Source of the DNA: Sphingomonas sp. HMP6
Lineage (GTDB): Bacteria; Pseudomonadota; Alphaproteobacteria; Sphingomonadales; Sphingomonadaceae
Length of the DNA: 64,000 bases
Direction of reading: 5' to 3'
Assembly: GCF_013374095.1 (NCBI RefSeq)
Contig: NZ_AP022672.1
Location: 248,001-312,000 of the forward strand
In this document: positions 29,436 through 38,644 of the stretch, piece after piece
How the letters are laid out: every line of letters starts with the position of its first letter
How positions within the stretch are numbered: the first letter of the stretch is position 1
The notes under the pieces: model-generated
Seen by the model: the letters and a program-made list of their open reading frames with translations, nothing else
What the model was told of the DNA's origin: nothing
The model's database searches: none
Made by a program: the position numbers and the translations under genes

Positions 29436-29695
29436 TTTTTTGATAGCAGGTCCTTCAGACCCGCGTTGTCGAGCATCGTGTCCGCCAGCAACCGCTTGAG
29501 ACGGGCGTTCTCCTCCTCGAGCGCCCGCAACCGCTTCGCATCGGACACCTCCAGACCGCCGAACTTGGCCTTCCACGCATAATAGGTCGCGCTGGACATC
29601 CCGTAGCGCCGGCACAGATCCGTCACCACCGCGCCAGCCTCGGCCTCTTTCAGGATGCCGATGATCTGCTCTTCCGAAAACTGCTTCCGCTTCAT
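29429..29695 (-). CDS. IS3-family transposase OrfA
   Basis: An 88-residue DNA-binding subunit: [21 protein letters not shown] and [29 protein letters not shown] form a helix-turn-helix, followed by a Leu-zipper-like helix ([20 protein letters not shown]). It binds the element ends. The stop follows LLSKKW directly after the slippery run, in the arrangement needed for frameshifting into OrfB. Confidence 0.93.
   Translation of the reverse strand: MKRKQFSEEQIIGILKEAEAGAVVTDLCRRYGMSSATYYAWKAKFGGLEVSDAKRLRALEEENARLKRLLADTMLDNAGLKDLLSKKW
29435..29441 (-). other. Programmed -1 frameshift site (A7) between orfA and orfB
   Basis: On the minus strand the run reads TCA-AAA-AAA-TGG in the OrfA frame and ATC-AAA-AAA-ATG in the OrfB frame. 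Slippage by -1 here gives the OrfAB transposase fusion, as established for IS3-family elements. Confidence 0.8.
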
Positions 29696-29761
29696 CTGTC
29701 CGTCCCTTCTTCCGGGGTCGGACTCTAGCTCCAACTGGAGGAAAAAACGGGGGTCACGTCA

Positions 29762-30034
29762 GTACCTGCCGGACGACAAGTTGGCATAGGTCTGCGCAAC
29801 AACGATTTTCCCTTTGGAAACCCACAGCACGATGGGCTGTACTGGCAGCCGGTCACGTATCTGCGAGATCGTATCTGCCAAGACTAGCGTCTTGCCACTT
29901 CCCGTTATCGACGCGAGCGTCTGTAGGAATGGCACCGTGGTCAGGCGATCTACCATCAGCGGATTGGATGCGTAGTCGGTAAACCGTGAAGCGATCTGCG
30001 AAGCAGCCTGCTCTTGGAACTTGAAGAGGTCCAT
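29762..30034 (-). pseudogene. res: Type III restriction enzyme Res, N-terminal fragment
   Basis: The first 90 or so residues: MDLFKFQEQAASQIASRFTDY, then TGSGKTLVLADTISQI, the P-loop of the superfamily 2 helicase, and PIVLWVSKGKIVVAQTYANLSSGRY. Res is the ATP-dependent translocase and nuclease subunit of type III restriction systems. The ATG overlaps the mod stop by one base (TAATG), the usual mod-res coupling. The IS3-type element cuts it at GTAC. A complete Res is about 900-1000 residues. Confidence 0.9.
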
Positions 30035-32001
30035 TAAGCTACCTCCTCCGGACTATTGAATTCATCGTTTTCATTGAGACCAAGATGCGCAAGAATTCGG
30101 TCAGGAATTTTCCAGAACCTCACATTGGGGGACTGATAAGTCTCGTAGCGTGCGTACACATGATACGGAGTCTTGATTCCTGCGCGCTTGGCTTCGTTGA
30201 CGACTGTCCTATAGGTGTCAAGATCAAGGGAACCAACAGGTCCCCCGTTGTCCCATATCAGGAAGTAACCTTCGCCCGCATCGTCTGTGCCAATTAAATA
30301 CTGATAATCAGTATCGTCGAACACGCTCAAGTTCGGCGCGCTTCTCCGCTGAGACTCCCAATGCGACGTAAGGACGATGTCGATCAATTCGTCGCGCTGC
30401 ATCGACAACACTGTTTTAGCGTCAATGGTTTTCGTCAGGAGGCGATACTCGAAGCCTCCACCAAGGGGCTCGGCGGTGCTCCCATCGGGGCGCTGGCCTG
30501 TCGCCGCATTATGCAAGCGTTTCCAAGTCAGCGTCCGAGCGTATTTGTCTCCGTTCTCCGGTGCTCCCTGTTCAATCAGAATGAAACGACGATCACTGTC
30601 CGCCTCTTGATTGAGTGCGAGAACCGAGTGGCCCGTCGTCCCCGAACCGGCATACGGGTCCATGACCAAGCCGCCGGGCGGGCACCAAAGCATGATGATC
30701 TTTTTGAACAGGGACATGGGCTTCACGGTCTCGAAACCGTGGCCCTTGCCGACGATGGCATCCAGCTCTTCGATGCCTTCGCGATTACGGCCCGATTCCG
30801 TTGCTGCCCAGGATACTGCGCCGATCGAGGTCAGCCGGTCTGGATCGGCCTCATCAACCCAGAACGTCGTTGGTACGGAGCCCATCTTCACGTGAGCGGC
30901 GTGCACTTTCAGCATCGGCTGGGCGTCGCCTTTCACACCAAAATACAACTTAGGCCAGTTCCCGGCTTCAAGCCTCGCCAGTGCTTTCCCTCGTGCTTCG
31001 ACCAGTTTCGGATGGGCGGGATCGAATGACGAGGACGACCGCGTCGGCGCACCCTTGATAACGATCGCTTTCGGCTTGCCGTCTCCTAACTCTCGCTCCT
31101 CGTACTGAGAGCCCCACTCGGAAAGCCACTTTCGAATTGTCGCTTTCTCGAATGCCCAGTGTCGCGTTTCAAGCGGCCAATGTAGCTCACCGGTAAATGG
31201 GGACTGGATGGCATAGGTGCTCGATTTGTGCGAGGTAGGGCTACGCTTGCCGGTCACGTCCCCCTGTTTCCAGTCCCCAGTCTCATCTCCATCTCTGTTG
31301 CCGAATCTAGAATCGGCTTTTTCAGATCGAGCAAGGAGTTTGGTCGAACTAAGAGACTTATCCTTCGCGTACACCAAGGCGTAGTCCGTGGCGGTCGAAA
31401 CGTGACGCGCATTCTTCGGTGTGGTCTTCTGCCAATTAATAATCGCGATACGGTTCTCTTCTCCAAAGACCTCGTCCATCATCATGCCAAGGTGGAAGAG
31501 TTCGTTGTCGTCGATGCAAATAGCGACCACGCCCGACGGCTTTAGCATCGCCTTCATCATTTGAAGGCGAGGCATGATGGTTTTGATCCGCTTGGTGTGA
31601 CGTGAGCCGTCCTCTTTGGCAACGATAGTGCCAAGATCAGGGTCGTTGGGATCGTTGTCCCACTTATCATTATACCTGAACGATTGCCCAGTGTTGTACG
31701 GCGGATCGGTAAGGATCAGGTCAACCTCGCCACGGTATTTGTACAGCGTGACCATTGCCTGAAGGTTTTCACCTTCAATAAGAAGGTTGCAGGCTTGGTC
31801 TGCGGGGCTTCCGACGTGAAGTTTCGGCTCCCGCCTCGTCACGCGGGGACGGACGCGGCGATAGATCTCGAGGGCAGTTCGCTTGCCATAAAAGCTGAGG
31901 GCAACCCCGTTGGTCAGCAGCCCCCTGACCATCCGCTCCAGGTCGTCTCTGTCGAGTTTTGCAAGCTCGTTACTCAGTTCGTCGCCCTGAAGATCTGGCA
32001 T
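30034..32001 (-). CDS. mod: Type III restriction-modification methyltransferase Mod
   Basis: A 655-residue DNA adenine-N6 methyltransferase of beta type. The catalytic motif IV TDPPYNTG is at about 98-105 and precedes the SAM motif I, MDPYAGSGTTGHSVL, near residue 447, the order expected for Mod. The variable target-recognition part lies between them and includes KTTPKNARHVSTATDYALVYAK. It looks intact, so the cell may still methylate the recognition sequence although Res is destroyed. ATG at 32001 is preferred over an adjacent GTG. The 211 bp upstream holds no gene. Confidence 0.93.
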   Translation of the reverse strand: MPDLQGDELSNELAKLDRDDLERMVRGLLTNGVALSFYGKRTALEIYRRVRPRVTRREPKLHVGSPADQACNLLIEGENLQAMVTLYKYRGEVDLILTDPPYNTGQSFRYNDKWDNDPNDPDLGTIVAKEDGSRHTKRIKTIMPRLQMMKAMLKPSGVVAICIDDNELFHLGMMMDEVFGEENRIAIINWQKTTPKNARHVSTATDYALVYAKDKSLSSTKLLARSEKADSRFGNRDGDETGDWKQGDVTGKRSPTSHKSSTYAIQSPFTGELHWPLETRHWAFEKATIRKWLSEWGSQYEERELGDGKPKAIVIKGAPTRSSSSFDPAHPKLVEARGKALARLEAGNWPKLYFGVKGDAQPMLKVHAAHVKMGSVPTTFWVDEADPDRLTSIGAVSWAATESGRNREGIEELDAIVGKGHGFETVKPMSLFKKIIMLWCPPGGLVMDPYAGSGTTGHSVLALNQEADSDRRFILIEQGAPENGDKYARTLTWKRLHNAATGQRPDGSTAEPLGGGFEYRLLTKTIDAKTVLSMQRDELIDIVLTSHWESQRRSAPNLSVFDDTDYQYLIGTDDAGEGYFLIWDNGGPVGSLDLDTYRTVVNEAKRAGIKTPYHVYARYETYQSPNVRFWKIPDRILAHLGLNENDEFNSPEEVA

Positions 32002-32212
32002 CACTTCGTCACCTTGAGTATTTTGGATTCTCGCTGGCTATTCGCCAGAGTGTTCCTATTATGTTCTTGTTTGTCGAGCAATCCCCGGGCGCGACTCATG
32101 GCCCCTTGATAGGAGCTATAGTGGGGGTTTTGCTGGTCGGCCAAGCCCAATGCCGGCGGGCGGCTATCTGGGGCCCGTGGCCTGGCACGAACGGGGTGGC
32201 AACGATGAGCCG

Positions 32213-34837
32213 TCATGCCGCCTTCTCCTGCCTGGTGCGAATGTCGGAGATCCACATGGCCAGCGCGTCGATCTCGATCTCGATCACTGAAGGCGCGGGC
32301 AAACGGGGATTAATCTCCCCAGGTTGACTGTGAAGCAGCGCCGAACAGCGGCCGAAAGCTTCGCGCATTACCGTGCAGTCCACGTCAGTGAGGATGGTGA
32401 GCTTGATCAGACCGGTCGTATCGACCTTGCGGGACAGTCGACGGATCACCGGCCCTACCACTTCTTCCACCGCGCGCTCCCAGGTGGTGCGAAGCTGGTC
32501 TTGGAAGGATGTTACCTCCCACTGCCATTTCGCCTGATCGCCGCGTTCGTGATGGATCTTCACATTTGCCAGGTGGGCTTTCATGCCGTCGATCACCTTG
32601 TCGAGGGGCATGACGTTGGCGGGCGGATCTTGATGGCAGAAGCCGGCATGGTCAGTGCCGCGGCTAATCAGCCGGTAGGACACGGGCGTTGCCGCCCGGT
32701 CCTTGGTCGCCCGGCAGGCTTCGTCGACTAGCAGCAGGAAGGCCATGTCATGGGTGAACACAATGACCTGGCGGCTCTCGCCGGCTTCAGCCAGACGCGC
32801 GGCAACCCGATCGCGATGCAGGTGGTCGAGCGAGGACACCGGGTCGTCGAAGACGATCGCCGACTGCGCGTCGATTGTCGACAGCTCGGCGAGGAATGCG
32901 GCGAGCGCGACGCAGCGATGTTCGCCTTCGCTTAGAACCTTGCCGACGGGTTCGGCCGGCTTGTTGATCAGGCGCACCTGAAAGAAGGGGACGCCGGCCG
33001 TGGTCTTCGCCTGCTGAAGCTCGATCGCGAGGCCTGCAACGCCGAGCTTGTTGACCTCAATTGCGAAGCGACCGCGCAAGCGGTTGGTGACGAGGGCTTG
33101 GGCGATCCGCGCGCTCTGCGTCGTGATCTTGTTCGTGGCAGTGTCCTTGCTGGCCTTTTCAAGCGCCTCGACGGCTTTCGCGCGCTCGATCTGGGCAAGC
33201 ACGTCGGCCTTCACGCCGCCGAGCCATTTGCGGTCGGCCAAGCCGTCGCGTTCGGCGACAAGGGCGGCGCGTTGCGGGGAGTTTGCCTCCGATTGCAGGC
33301 CCTCGATCCGGGTGGCGATCCCGTCCAGTAGGCCGCGCAACTCGTCCAGCGAGGCGACGGCCTCCGGTGGCAACGTCGGCAGGACCTCACGGGCATGGGT
33401 TCGCAGCACCGCCCGCAGGCGCCAGCACAACTGAACGATCTGCCGGCGAAGGGCCTTCGCCAGCTCGGCCTCGCCGATATCGTCGCGGATCAGGGCGACG
33501 AACACCGGGATATTCTTCGTCAGGAAGACCTGAGACGATAGCTGCTCGATCAGTTCGTCATAGGCGTCAGCGGCATCCTCTTCGCGACGCTTGCTCTCGT
33601 CCTGGACGAATGCTTCGAAGCTGGTGAGCCTCCTTGCGGCTTCTTCGCCCAGCGGCTGCTGGCACAGTAGGCAATGGGCGTCAGGGGCCGTTACTGGGAA
33701 TGGCTGTCCGGGATAGGCGGCTTCGCGCGAATAGGCGCGGGCCGCTTCCCATAAAGCCTTCCAGATATCCGAGCCGATGTCCGGCAGCGGTTCTTCGGCA
33801 AAGAGACTTGCAGAGGCGGCCGCAGCCGCGTCGCGCGCCGTGGCGAGACGGAGGTGGGCTTCGCGCAGGGTGGTCCGGTTCCCGTCGCTAGCGCCGGCAA
33901 TCAATCGCTTGATCTGGTCTATCACCGCCGTGATGCGGGTTTCCTGAGTCTGTAGCTGACGGACGGTCCGGGCGGGATCACCGGAGAGATCGGTAATCAG
34001 GGTCTGGAGCCGCGCCTCTTCCTGCGCGGTGAGACCGGCGAGTTTCTCGATGGTGTCGGGCTTGGTCTTGCCGGACAAGCTGGCGATTACCTTGCCCACC
34101 GCCGTGTCCGGCTTGCACTCAGGTTTTGATAAGACAACTGGCGTCTGCTGTTCCAGCGTCTTTATCTCGGCCGACAGTTTGGCCTTCACATCCTGGCACG
34201 TCTGCGCGAGGCCGGCGAGAATGCGCAAAGGAAGCGGCGTATAGGCGAGATCGTTGGTGTTCTCGACATGGACGTTGGCCGTTCGCGAGTCGAAGACGCT
34301 GACGGCTGACAGCATCGGATCGGCTGAGCCGCCCTGGCTCCACGTCGCACTGCGCTTCTGCCCACCGATGAAGAAATCGATGCTGGCGGTCGGTACGCCG
34401 CCAGAGCCGGCATAGATATTCGGCAGAATGGCGTCGCCCTTCGGAGAGCGTGCGCGGCAGAGCTGCTTGAGGACGCGGGCGTATCCCGATTTGCCGGCGC
34501 CGTTGTCGCCATAGATCACGGTGAGGCCGGTCTTGCCGAAGGACAGCCGCTCGCCCGGCGCGAGGGCGTTGACGTTCGCCAGGCCATGCAAGGCGCCCAG
34601 GCTGACGACGGCGTGGCTCGCGGCGGGATCGCGAATGTGGCTGGTGTCCAGCGGAACAGCAGGGTTGTCACCTTTGCAGACGGCAACGAGGGCGGTGATG
34701 TCAGCGGGCTCAAGCTTCGTCTGGCCGCAGAGCAGGCGCAAGGCGTCACGCTGCCAGCCGGGCAGGTCGGCTGACCATGTCAGGATATCGGCAAGCGCCT
34801 CGGCCTCATTCGAGAGGTCATTACTCTCTTCATTCAT
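32213..34837 (-). CDS. SMC/RloC-like AAA ATPase with zinc-hook motif
   Basis: About 874 residues. The P-loop YGDNGAGKSGYARVLKQLCRA (about 109-129) has the form seen in RloC/PrrC-type defence ATPases. Coiled-coil stretches flank a CLLCQQPLG motif near residue 390, consistent with a Rad50-type zinc hook. ABC signature LSEGEHRCVAL (about 634) and Walker B IVFDDPVSSLDH (about 662) follow. RloC proteins are stress-activated anticodon nucleases, but their R-x3-E-x7-H nuclease triad was not found here, so the C-terminal activity is unknown. GGGGAG supports the ATG at 34837; an in-frame ATG at 34855 is possible. It stands between the PD-(D/E)XK gene and mod. Confidence 0.75.
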   Translation of the reverse strand: MNEESNDLSNEAEALADILTWSADLPGWQRDALRLLCGQTKLEPADITALVAVCKGDNPAVPLDTSHIRDPAASHAVVSLGALHGLANVNALAPGERLSFGKTGLTVIYGDNGAGKSGYARVLKQLCRARSPKGDAILPNIYAGSGGVPTASIDFFIGGQKRSATWSQGGSADPMLSAVSVFDSRTANVHVENTNDLAYTPLPLRILAGLAQTCQDVKAKLSAEIKTLEQQTPVVLSKPECKPDTAVGKVIASLSGKTKPDTIEKLAGLTAQEEARLQTLITDLSGDPARTVRQLQTQETRITAVIDQIKRLIAGASDGNRTTLREAHLRLATARDAAAAASASLFAEEPLPDIGSDIWKALWEAARAYSREAAYPGQPFPVTAPDAHCLLCQQPLGEEAARRLTSFEAFVQDESKRREEDAADAYDELIEQLSSQVFLTKNIPVFVALIRDDIGEAELAKALRRQIVQLCWRLRAVLRTHAREVLPTLPPEAVASLDELRGLLDGIATRIEGLQSEANSPQRAALVAERDGLADRKWLGGVKADVLAQIERAKAVEALEKASKDTATNKITTQSARIAQALVTNRLRGRFAIEVNKLGVAGLAIELQQAKTTAGVPFFQVRLINKPAEPVGKVLSEGEHRCVALAAFLAELSTIDAQSAIVFDDPVSSLDHLHRDRVAARLAEAGESRQVIVFTHDMAFLLLVDEACRATKDRAATPVSYRLISRGTDHAGFCHQDPPANVMPLDKVIDGMKAHLANVKIHHERGDQAKWQWEVTSFQDQLRTTWERAVEEVVGPVIRRLSRKVDTTGLIKLTILTDVDCTVMREAFGRCSALLHSQPGEINPRLPAPSVIEIEIDALAMWISDIRTRQEKAA

Positions 34838-34911
34838 CGTCCTGGACTCCCCCATTTGGCCCTACTTTGATTGGCCAGCTTTTTTTGATATTTCCAATTG
34901 GCCGTGTCTCA

Positions 34912-35686
34912 TCAGGCCCCTCCAACTATGCGTCGTTCCGTGCCGAGCGGGATGATCCAGCCGCCAGCGCGATCCGGTCGCGCGAACTCATCGGGGCTCA
35001 CCTTTTCAGCCAGACGACCGCGAATGGTCTCCGCTTCGCCATCGATTGCCGCACGGATCAGATCCCGGTCTACTCCGACGAAAACCGGACGAAGGTTGAG
35101 CCGGGCCAGGGCCTCCTGATCGACGGTACTAGCGACCGCGTCGGTAATCGGGCCGGCCCGCGTGACGATCCCGCCCACCAGGCCGCCGATATCGTGGGTC
35201 TTTTCCACTTGTCCTATCGGCGCACTGTCGAGTGCGCCGCGCGCGCGAGCGGCGGCATCCCGGAGTGGTCGCGGAAAGGGTTGGCGTGTCAGAGCGCGCA
35301 GCGCCTGGGCGAGTTCTGCATGCCCCAGAGGTTCGATCATACTGGCGACATGCAGACGAAGCAGGCCGATGAAGGGGGCGTCCTTGTCTTGCGGATCGAT
35401 GGGATCGCCCTTGTCGATGGGATCGCGAACCGACAGGTGGGCGTCAGCGGGATTGGAATTGGCCACGCCCCACCGACTGGCGACCGCGATCCGCTTTACG
35501 GTGACCTTTCGGCCTTTGACCGTCACGTCGATGCGCCCGGCTTGCGTCCAGGCGCGCGCGAGTGCTTTCGCCGGTCCGCCCGGGTCGTGACAGCCCTTGG
35601 CCTCCGCGATCGTGAGTGAGGTCAGATCGGATTTGCATGCGATCCAGTCGGGGAGGTCGCCTCGGGCAAGGCGCTTGATCCTGACC
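34912..35686 (-). pseudogene. PD-(D/E)XK-like protein, C-terminal part (split by IS21 element 2)
   Basis: Joined in frame to the part at 38287-38644 after removal of the IS and one TCCTGACC copy (reading KQVRIKRLARGDL), this forms a 374-residue protein. The segment LPDWIACKSDLTSLTIAEAKG, right after the junction, has the D-x(n)-E-x-K pattern of PD-(D/E)XK nucleases. The remaining 220 residues are Ala-rich and unassigned, with KVTVKRIAVASRWGVAN and MIEPLGHAELAQALRAL. The family was not identified by name. The gene precedes the ATPase by about 75 bp. Confidence 0.75.
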
Positions 35687-35855
35687 TGCTGATTCCGAGG
35701 CAAGCCGCCCCCTCATTCCGAAATAATGCCGCCCCCGGATTCCGAGAAATAGTCGCCCCCGGATTCCGAGATGATGTCGCCCCCTTGCGGGGTGGGTCGG
35801 ACCGGGATCGCCGGCAGGGTTATCGTCGCTCCTTTGGGTCTGTCCGAAGGAGTGA

Positions 35856-37406
35856 ATGATGCCGGCGGGAAGGGTGAGTATGCGACGTGTCCGCGAGATG
35901 ATGAGATACCGGTTCGAACAGGAGCTGGGATACAAGGCGATATCGCTGCGCGTGGGTGCGGTGCCCTCGACGGTGCGGGCGACCTTGAAGCGTGTCGCGG
36001 ATGCGGGACTGAGATGGCCGCTGGACGAGACGCTCGGCGATGCTGCGCTGGAGGCATCACTCTACCGCGATGCGGGCAAGAAGACCGGCCACCGCCGCTG
36101 TCCCGAACCCGACTGGGCGCAAGTTCATCGCGAGCTGAAGCGCAAGCATGTCACGCTGCAGGTGTTGTGGGACGAGTATATCGCCGAGCATCCGACCGGC
36201 TATCGCTACAGCCGATTCTGCGACCTGTATCGCGGCTGGGCGATGAAGCTGCCGGTTACGATGCGTCAGAACCATGCGCCGGGTGACAAGCTGTTCGTCG
36301 ATTATGCGGGCGACAAGATCGCGGTGGTGATCGACCGACTGACGGGCGAAGTGCGTGACGCGCATATCTTCGTGGCGGTGCTGGGGGCGTCCAGCCTGAC
36401 CTATGCCGAGGGAAGCTGGACCGAGACGCTGCCCGACTGGCTGGCGGCGCACACGCGCGCGCTCGCAATGTTCGGCGGTGCGCCGGCGCTGTTCGTGCCC
36501 GACAATGCGAAGGTCGCGGTGATCAAGGCTTGTCTTTACGATCCGCAGGTCAACCGCAGCTATGCCGAGATGGCGGCGCATTACGACAGCACGGTGCTGC
36601 CGACGCGGCCGCGCCGCCCGCGCGATAAGGCAAAGGTCGAAGCTGCCGTGCTGATCGTCGAGCGCTGGCTGTTCGGACGCCTTCGGCGTCGGATCTTCTA
36701 CAGCCTGGCCGAACTGAACGCCGCGATCGCCGGGTTGCTTGCCGAGTTGAACGATCGGCGCGTGCTGCGCCGGGTTGGGCAGACGCGTCGTCAGTTGTTC
36801 GAAGAGATCGACCGGCCCGCGCTGAAGCCGCTGCCAGCCGAGCCCTATGTCTACGCCGAATGGCGGCGCAGGCGCGCAGGACTCGATTATCACGTCGAGA
36901 TCGAGCGGCATTATTACTCCGTCCCATACCGCTTCGCACGCGAGCCGATCGAAGCGCGGATCACCGCGGCGACCATCGAGCTGTTCCACAAGGGCGAGCG
37001 GATCGCCGCGCACATGCGCGGCTCGGGCAATGGCCGCCATACCACGATCCCGGAGCATATGCCCTCGTCGCACCGGCGCTTTGCCGACTGGACAGTAGAG
37101 CGGATCGCGCGCGATGCGACCGCGATCGGGCCATGTACGGCATTGCTGTGCGAGAAGATCCTCGTTGAACGGCGCCATCCCGAGCAGGGCTTCCGGGCCT
37201 GTATGGGCATCATGCGCATGACGCGCAGCTTCGGTGCCAAGCGGATCGAAGCGGCTTGTTCGCGCGCGCTCGATATCGGTGCGCTCACCTACGGCTCGGT
37301 CAGATCGATCCTCGACAAGAACCTCGACCAGATCCCGTCATCGCCTCCGGTTGAGAGCCCGCCGGTCGATCATCCCAACATCCGGGGCTCACGCTATTAT
37401 CACTGA
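35856..37406 (+). CDS. istA: IS21 transposase IstA (element 2)
   Basis: A 516-residue DDE transposase. N-terminal HTH (YKAISLRVGAVPSTVRATLKR) is followed by the catalytic core with acidic residues in DKLFVDYAGDK, LFVPDNAKVAV and RDKAKVEAAVLIVERW, then a C-terminal domain (IERHYYSVPYRFARE). GAAGGAG precedes the ATG pair at 35856/35859. It is related to, but distinct from, the IstA at 25847; the DYAGD variant marks the IS21/IS408-like branch. Confidence 0.95.
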   Translation: MMPAGRVSMRRVREMMRYRFEQELGYKAISLRVGAVPSTVRATLKRVADAGLRWPLDETLGDAALEASLYRDAGKKTGHRRCPEPDWAQVHRELKRKHVTLQVLWDEYIAEHPTGYRYSRFCDLYRGWAMKLPVTMRQNHAPGDKLFVDYAGDKIAVVIDRLTGEVRDAHIFVAVLGASSLTYAEGSWTETLPDWLAAHTRALAMFGGAPALFVPDNAKVAVIKACLYDPQVNRSYAEMAAHYDSTVLPTRPRRPRDKAKVEAAVLIVERWLFGRLRRRIFYSLAELNAAIAGLLAELNDRRVLRRVGQTRRQLFEEIDRPALKPLPAEPYVYAEWRRRRAGLDYHVEIERHYYSVPYRFAREPIEARITAATIELFHKGERIAAHMRGSGNGRHTTIPEHMPSSHRRFADWTVERIARDATAIGPCTALLCEKILVERRHPEQGFRACMGIMRMTRSFGAKRIEAACSRALDIGALTYGSVRSILDKNLDQIPSSPPVESPPVDHPNIRGSRYYH

Positions 37407-37419
37407 AAGGAACACGACG

Positions 37420-38160
37420 ATGCTCGCACATCCGACGCTTGATCGGCTGAACGAAATGGGCCTGGCCGGTATGGCCAGGGCGTTCGACGAACTTGCCACC
37501 AATGCCGAAGCGGATCGGCTTACCCATCCCGAATGGCTGGCACTCCTCCTCGATCGCGAATGGGGCGTCCGTCACGATCGCAAGCTTGCCGCCAGGCTGC
37601 GGTTCGCCAAGCTGCGCCATCAGGCCTCGCCCGAGGACATCGATTATCGCAAACCCCGCGGGCTCGACCGCGCGCTGGTCGTGAAGCTCGTGGTCGGCGA
37701 CTGGATCGCCGCCCACGACAATCTGGTCATCACCGGACCCACCGGGGTCGGTAAGAGCTGGCTTGCCTGCGCGCTTGGTCACAAGGCCTGCCGCGACGAT
37801 CGCTCGGTGCTCTATCAGCGCGTCCCCAAGCTGTTCACCAGCCTCGCGCTTGCCCGCGGGGATGGTCGTCACGAACGCTTGCTGCGAAAGCTCGGCGGCG
37901 TGCAGCTACTCATCCTCGACGACTGGGGCCTGGAGCCGCTCGACGCACTCGCGCGCCACGATCTGCTCGAGATCCTCGAAGAACGCTACGGGCGGCGCTC
38001 GACGATCGTTACCAGCCAGCTGCCCATCGCCAGTTGGCATCAGGTGATCGCGGATCCGACCTATGCCGACGCGATCCTCGATCGCCTCGTCCACAACGCC
38101 CATCGGCTCGACCTCGATGGCGATAGCATGCGGCGTGCGAAAACCAGCCAGATCGCTTGA
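37420..38160 (+). CDS. istB: IS21 helper ATPase IstB (element 2)
   Basis: A 246-residue AAA+ ATPase with Walker A GPTGVGKSWLA, Walker B LLILDDWGLEPL and sensor TIVTSQLPIASWH. The start at 37420 follows GAAAGGAACACG. Thirteen bases separate it from istA. It is intact. Confidence 0.95.
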   Translation: MLAHPTLDRLNEMGLAGMARAFDELATNAEADRLTHPEWLALLLDREWGVRHDRKLAARLRFAKLRHQASPEDIDYRKPRGLDRALVVKLVVGDWIAAHDNLVITGPTGVGKSWLACALGHKACRDDRSVLYQRVPKLFTSLALARGDGRHERLLRKLGGVQLLILDDWGLEPLDALARHDLLEILEERYGRRSTIVTSQLPIASWHQVIADPTYADAILDRLVHNAHRLDLDGDSMRRAKTSQIA

Positions 38161-38286
38161 CGTAAGCACCGAACGAAACAACAACGATCATTGCCGACAA
38201 GGCCCCGCTTCCGGGGGGCGACATCATCTCGGAATCAGGGGGCGCGATCATCTCGGAAACGGGGGGCGACTTCGTCGGAATCAGCA

Positions 38287-38644
38287 TCCTGACCTGCTTG
38301 CGACGGTCGAGATCGATCATGTGGTTGCCGAGATGGGCGAAGATGGAGAGATCGAAATATCGCTCGAGATAAGCGCGGGCAACGAACCGTCCGAACAGGC
38401 CTGACAACGCGACCTTCACTTCGCGCGCCTGGCCAAGCGGTTGTCTGAAAATGAAGGACGTGCCCGCGCCGGTCGGTGCTAGCAGTGCATCCAAGATTGA
38501 CCACGCGCCATAGGCTGCGCCCGGCGTCTGCAGCACTTCGCGAATGCCGGCGTCTTCGATCTCAGAGACGTCTAGCGCGATGGTCGCGCCGGGGGACGGG
38601 TCAAGTGATGGAGGTGCGAAGCTGTAGATGAAGGTTCGGGTCAT
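38287..38644 (-). pseudogene. PD-(D/E)XK-like protein, N-terminal part (split by IS21 element 2)
   Basis: The first 119 or so residues: MTRTFIYSFAPPSLDPSPGA, then LSGLFGRFVARAYLERYFDLSIFAHLGNHMIDLDRRKQVR, where the IS begins. The GRFVARAYLERY helix just before the nuclease-like motif of the C-terminal part suggests a compact nuclease domain spanning the insertion. The ATG overlaps the hipA stop (ATGA), so it was the third gene of the hipBA operon. It is inactive unless the IS excises precisely. Confidence 0.75.

Larger units (their letters stand above)
28512..29761 (-). mobile_element. IS3-family (IS407-group-like) insertion sequence
   Basis: 1250 bp with 14-bp perfect terminal inverted repeats TGACGTGACCCCCG (28512-28525) / CGGGGGTCACGTCA (29748-29761) and a 4-bp target duplication GTAC (28508-28511 and 29762-29765). 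The 4-bp duplication and OrfA sequence fit the IS407 group. orfA and orfB overlap through a slippery A7 run. Both appear intact, so the element may still be active. It interrupts res. Confidence 0.92.
35687..38286 (+). mobile_element. IS21-family insertion sequence (element 2)
   Basis: 2600 bp, starting TGCTGATTCCGA on each side in inverted orientation, with an 8-bp target duplication TCCTGACC at 35679-35686 and 38287-38294. Each end carries several sub-terminal repeats of the form ATTCCGAGA-N4-TCGCCCCC (left 35691-35793, right about 38212-38281), typical multiple IstA binding sites. istA and istB are intact. It differs clearly from IS21 element 1 in sequence. Confidence 0.95.
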
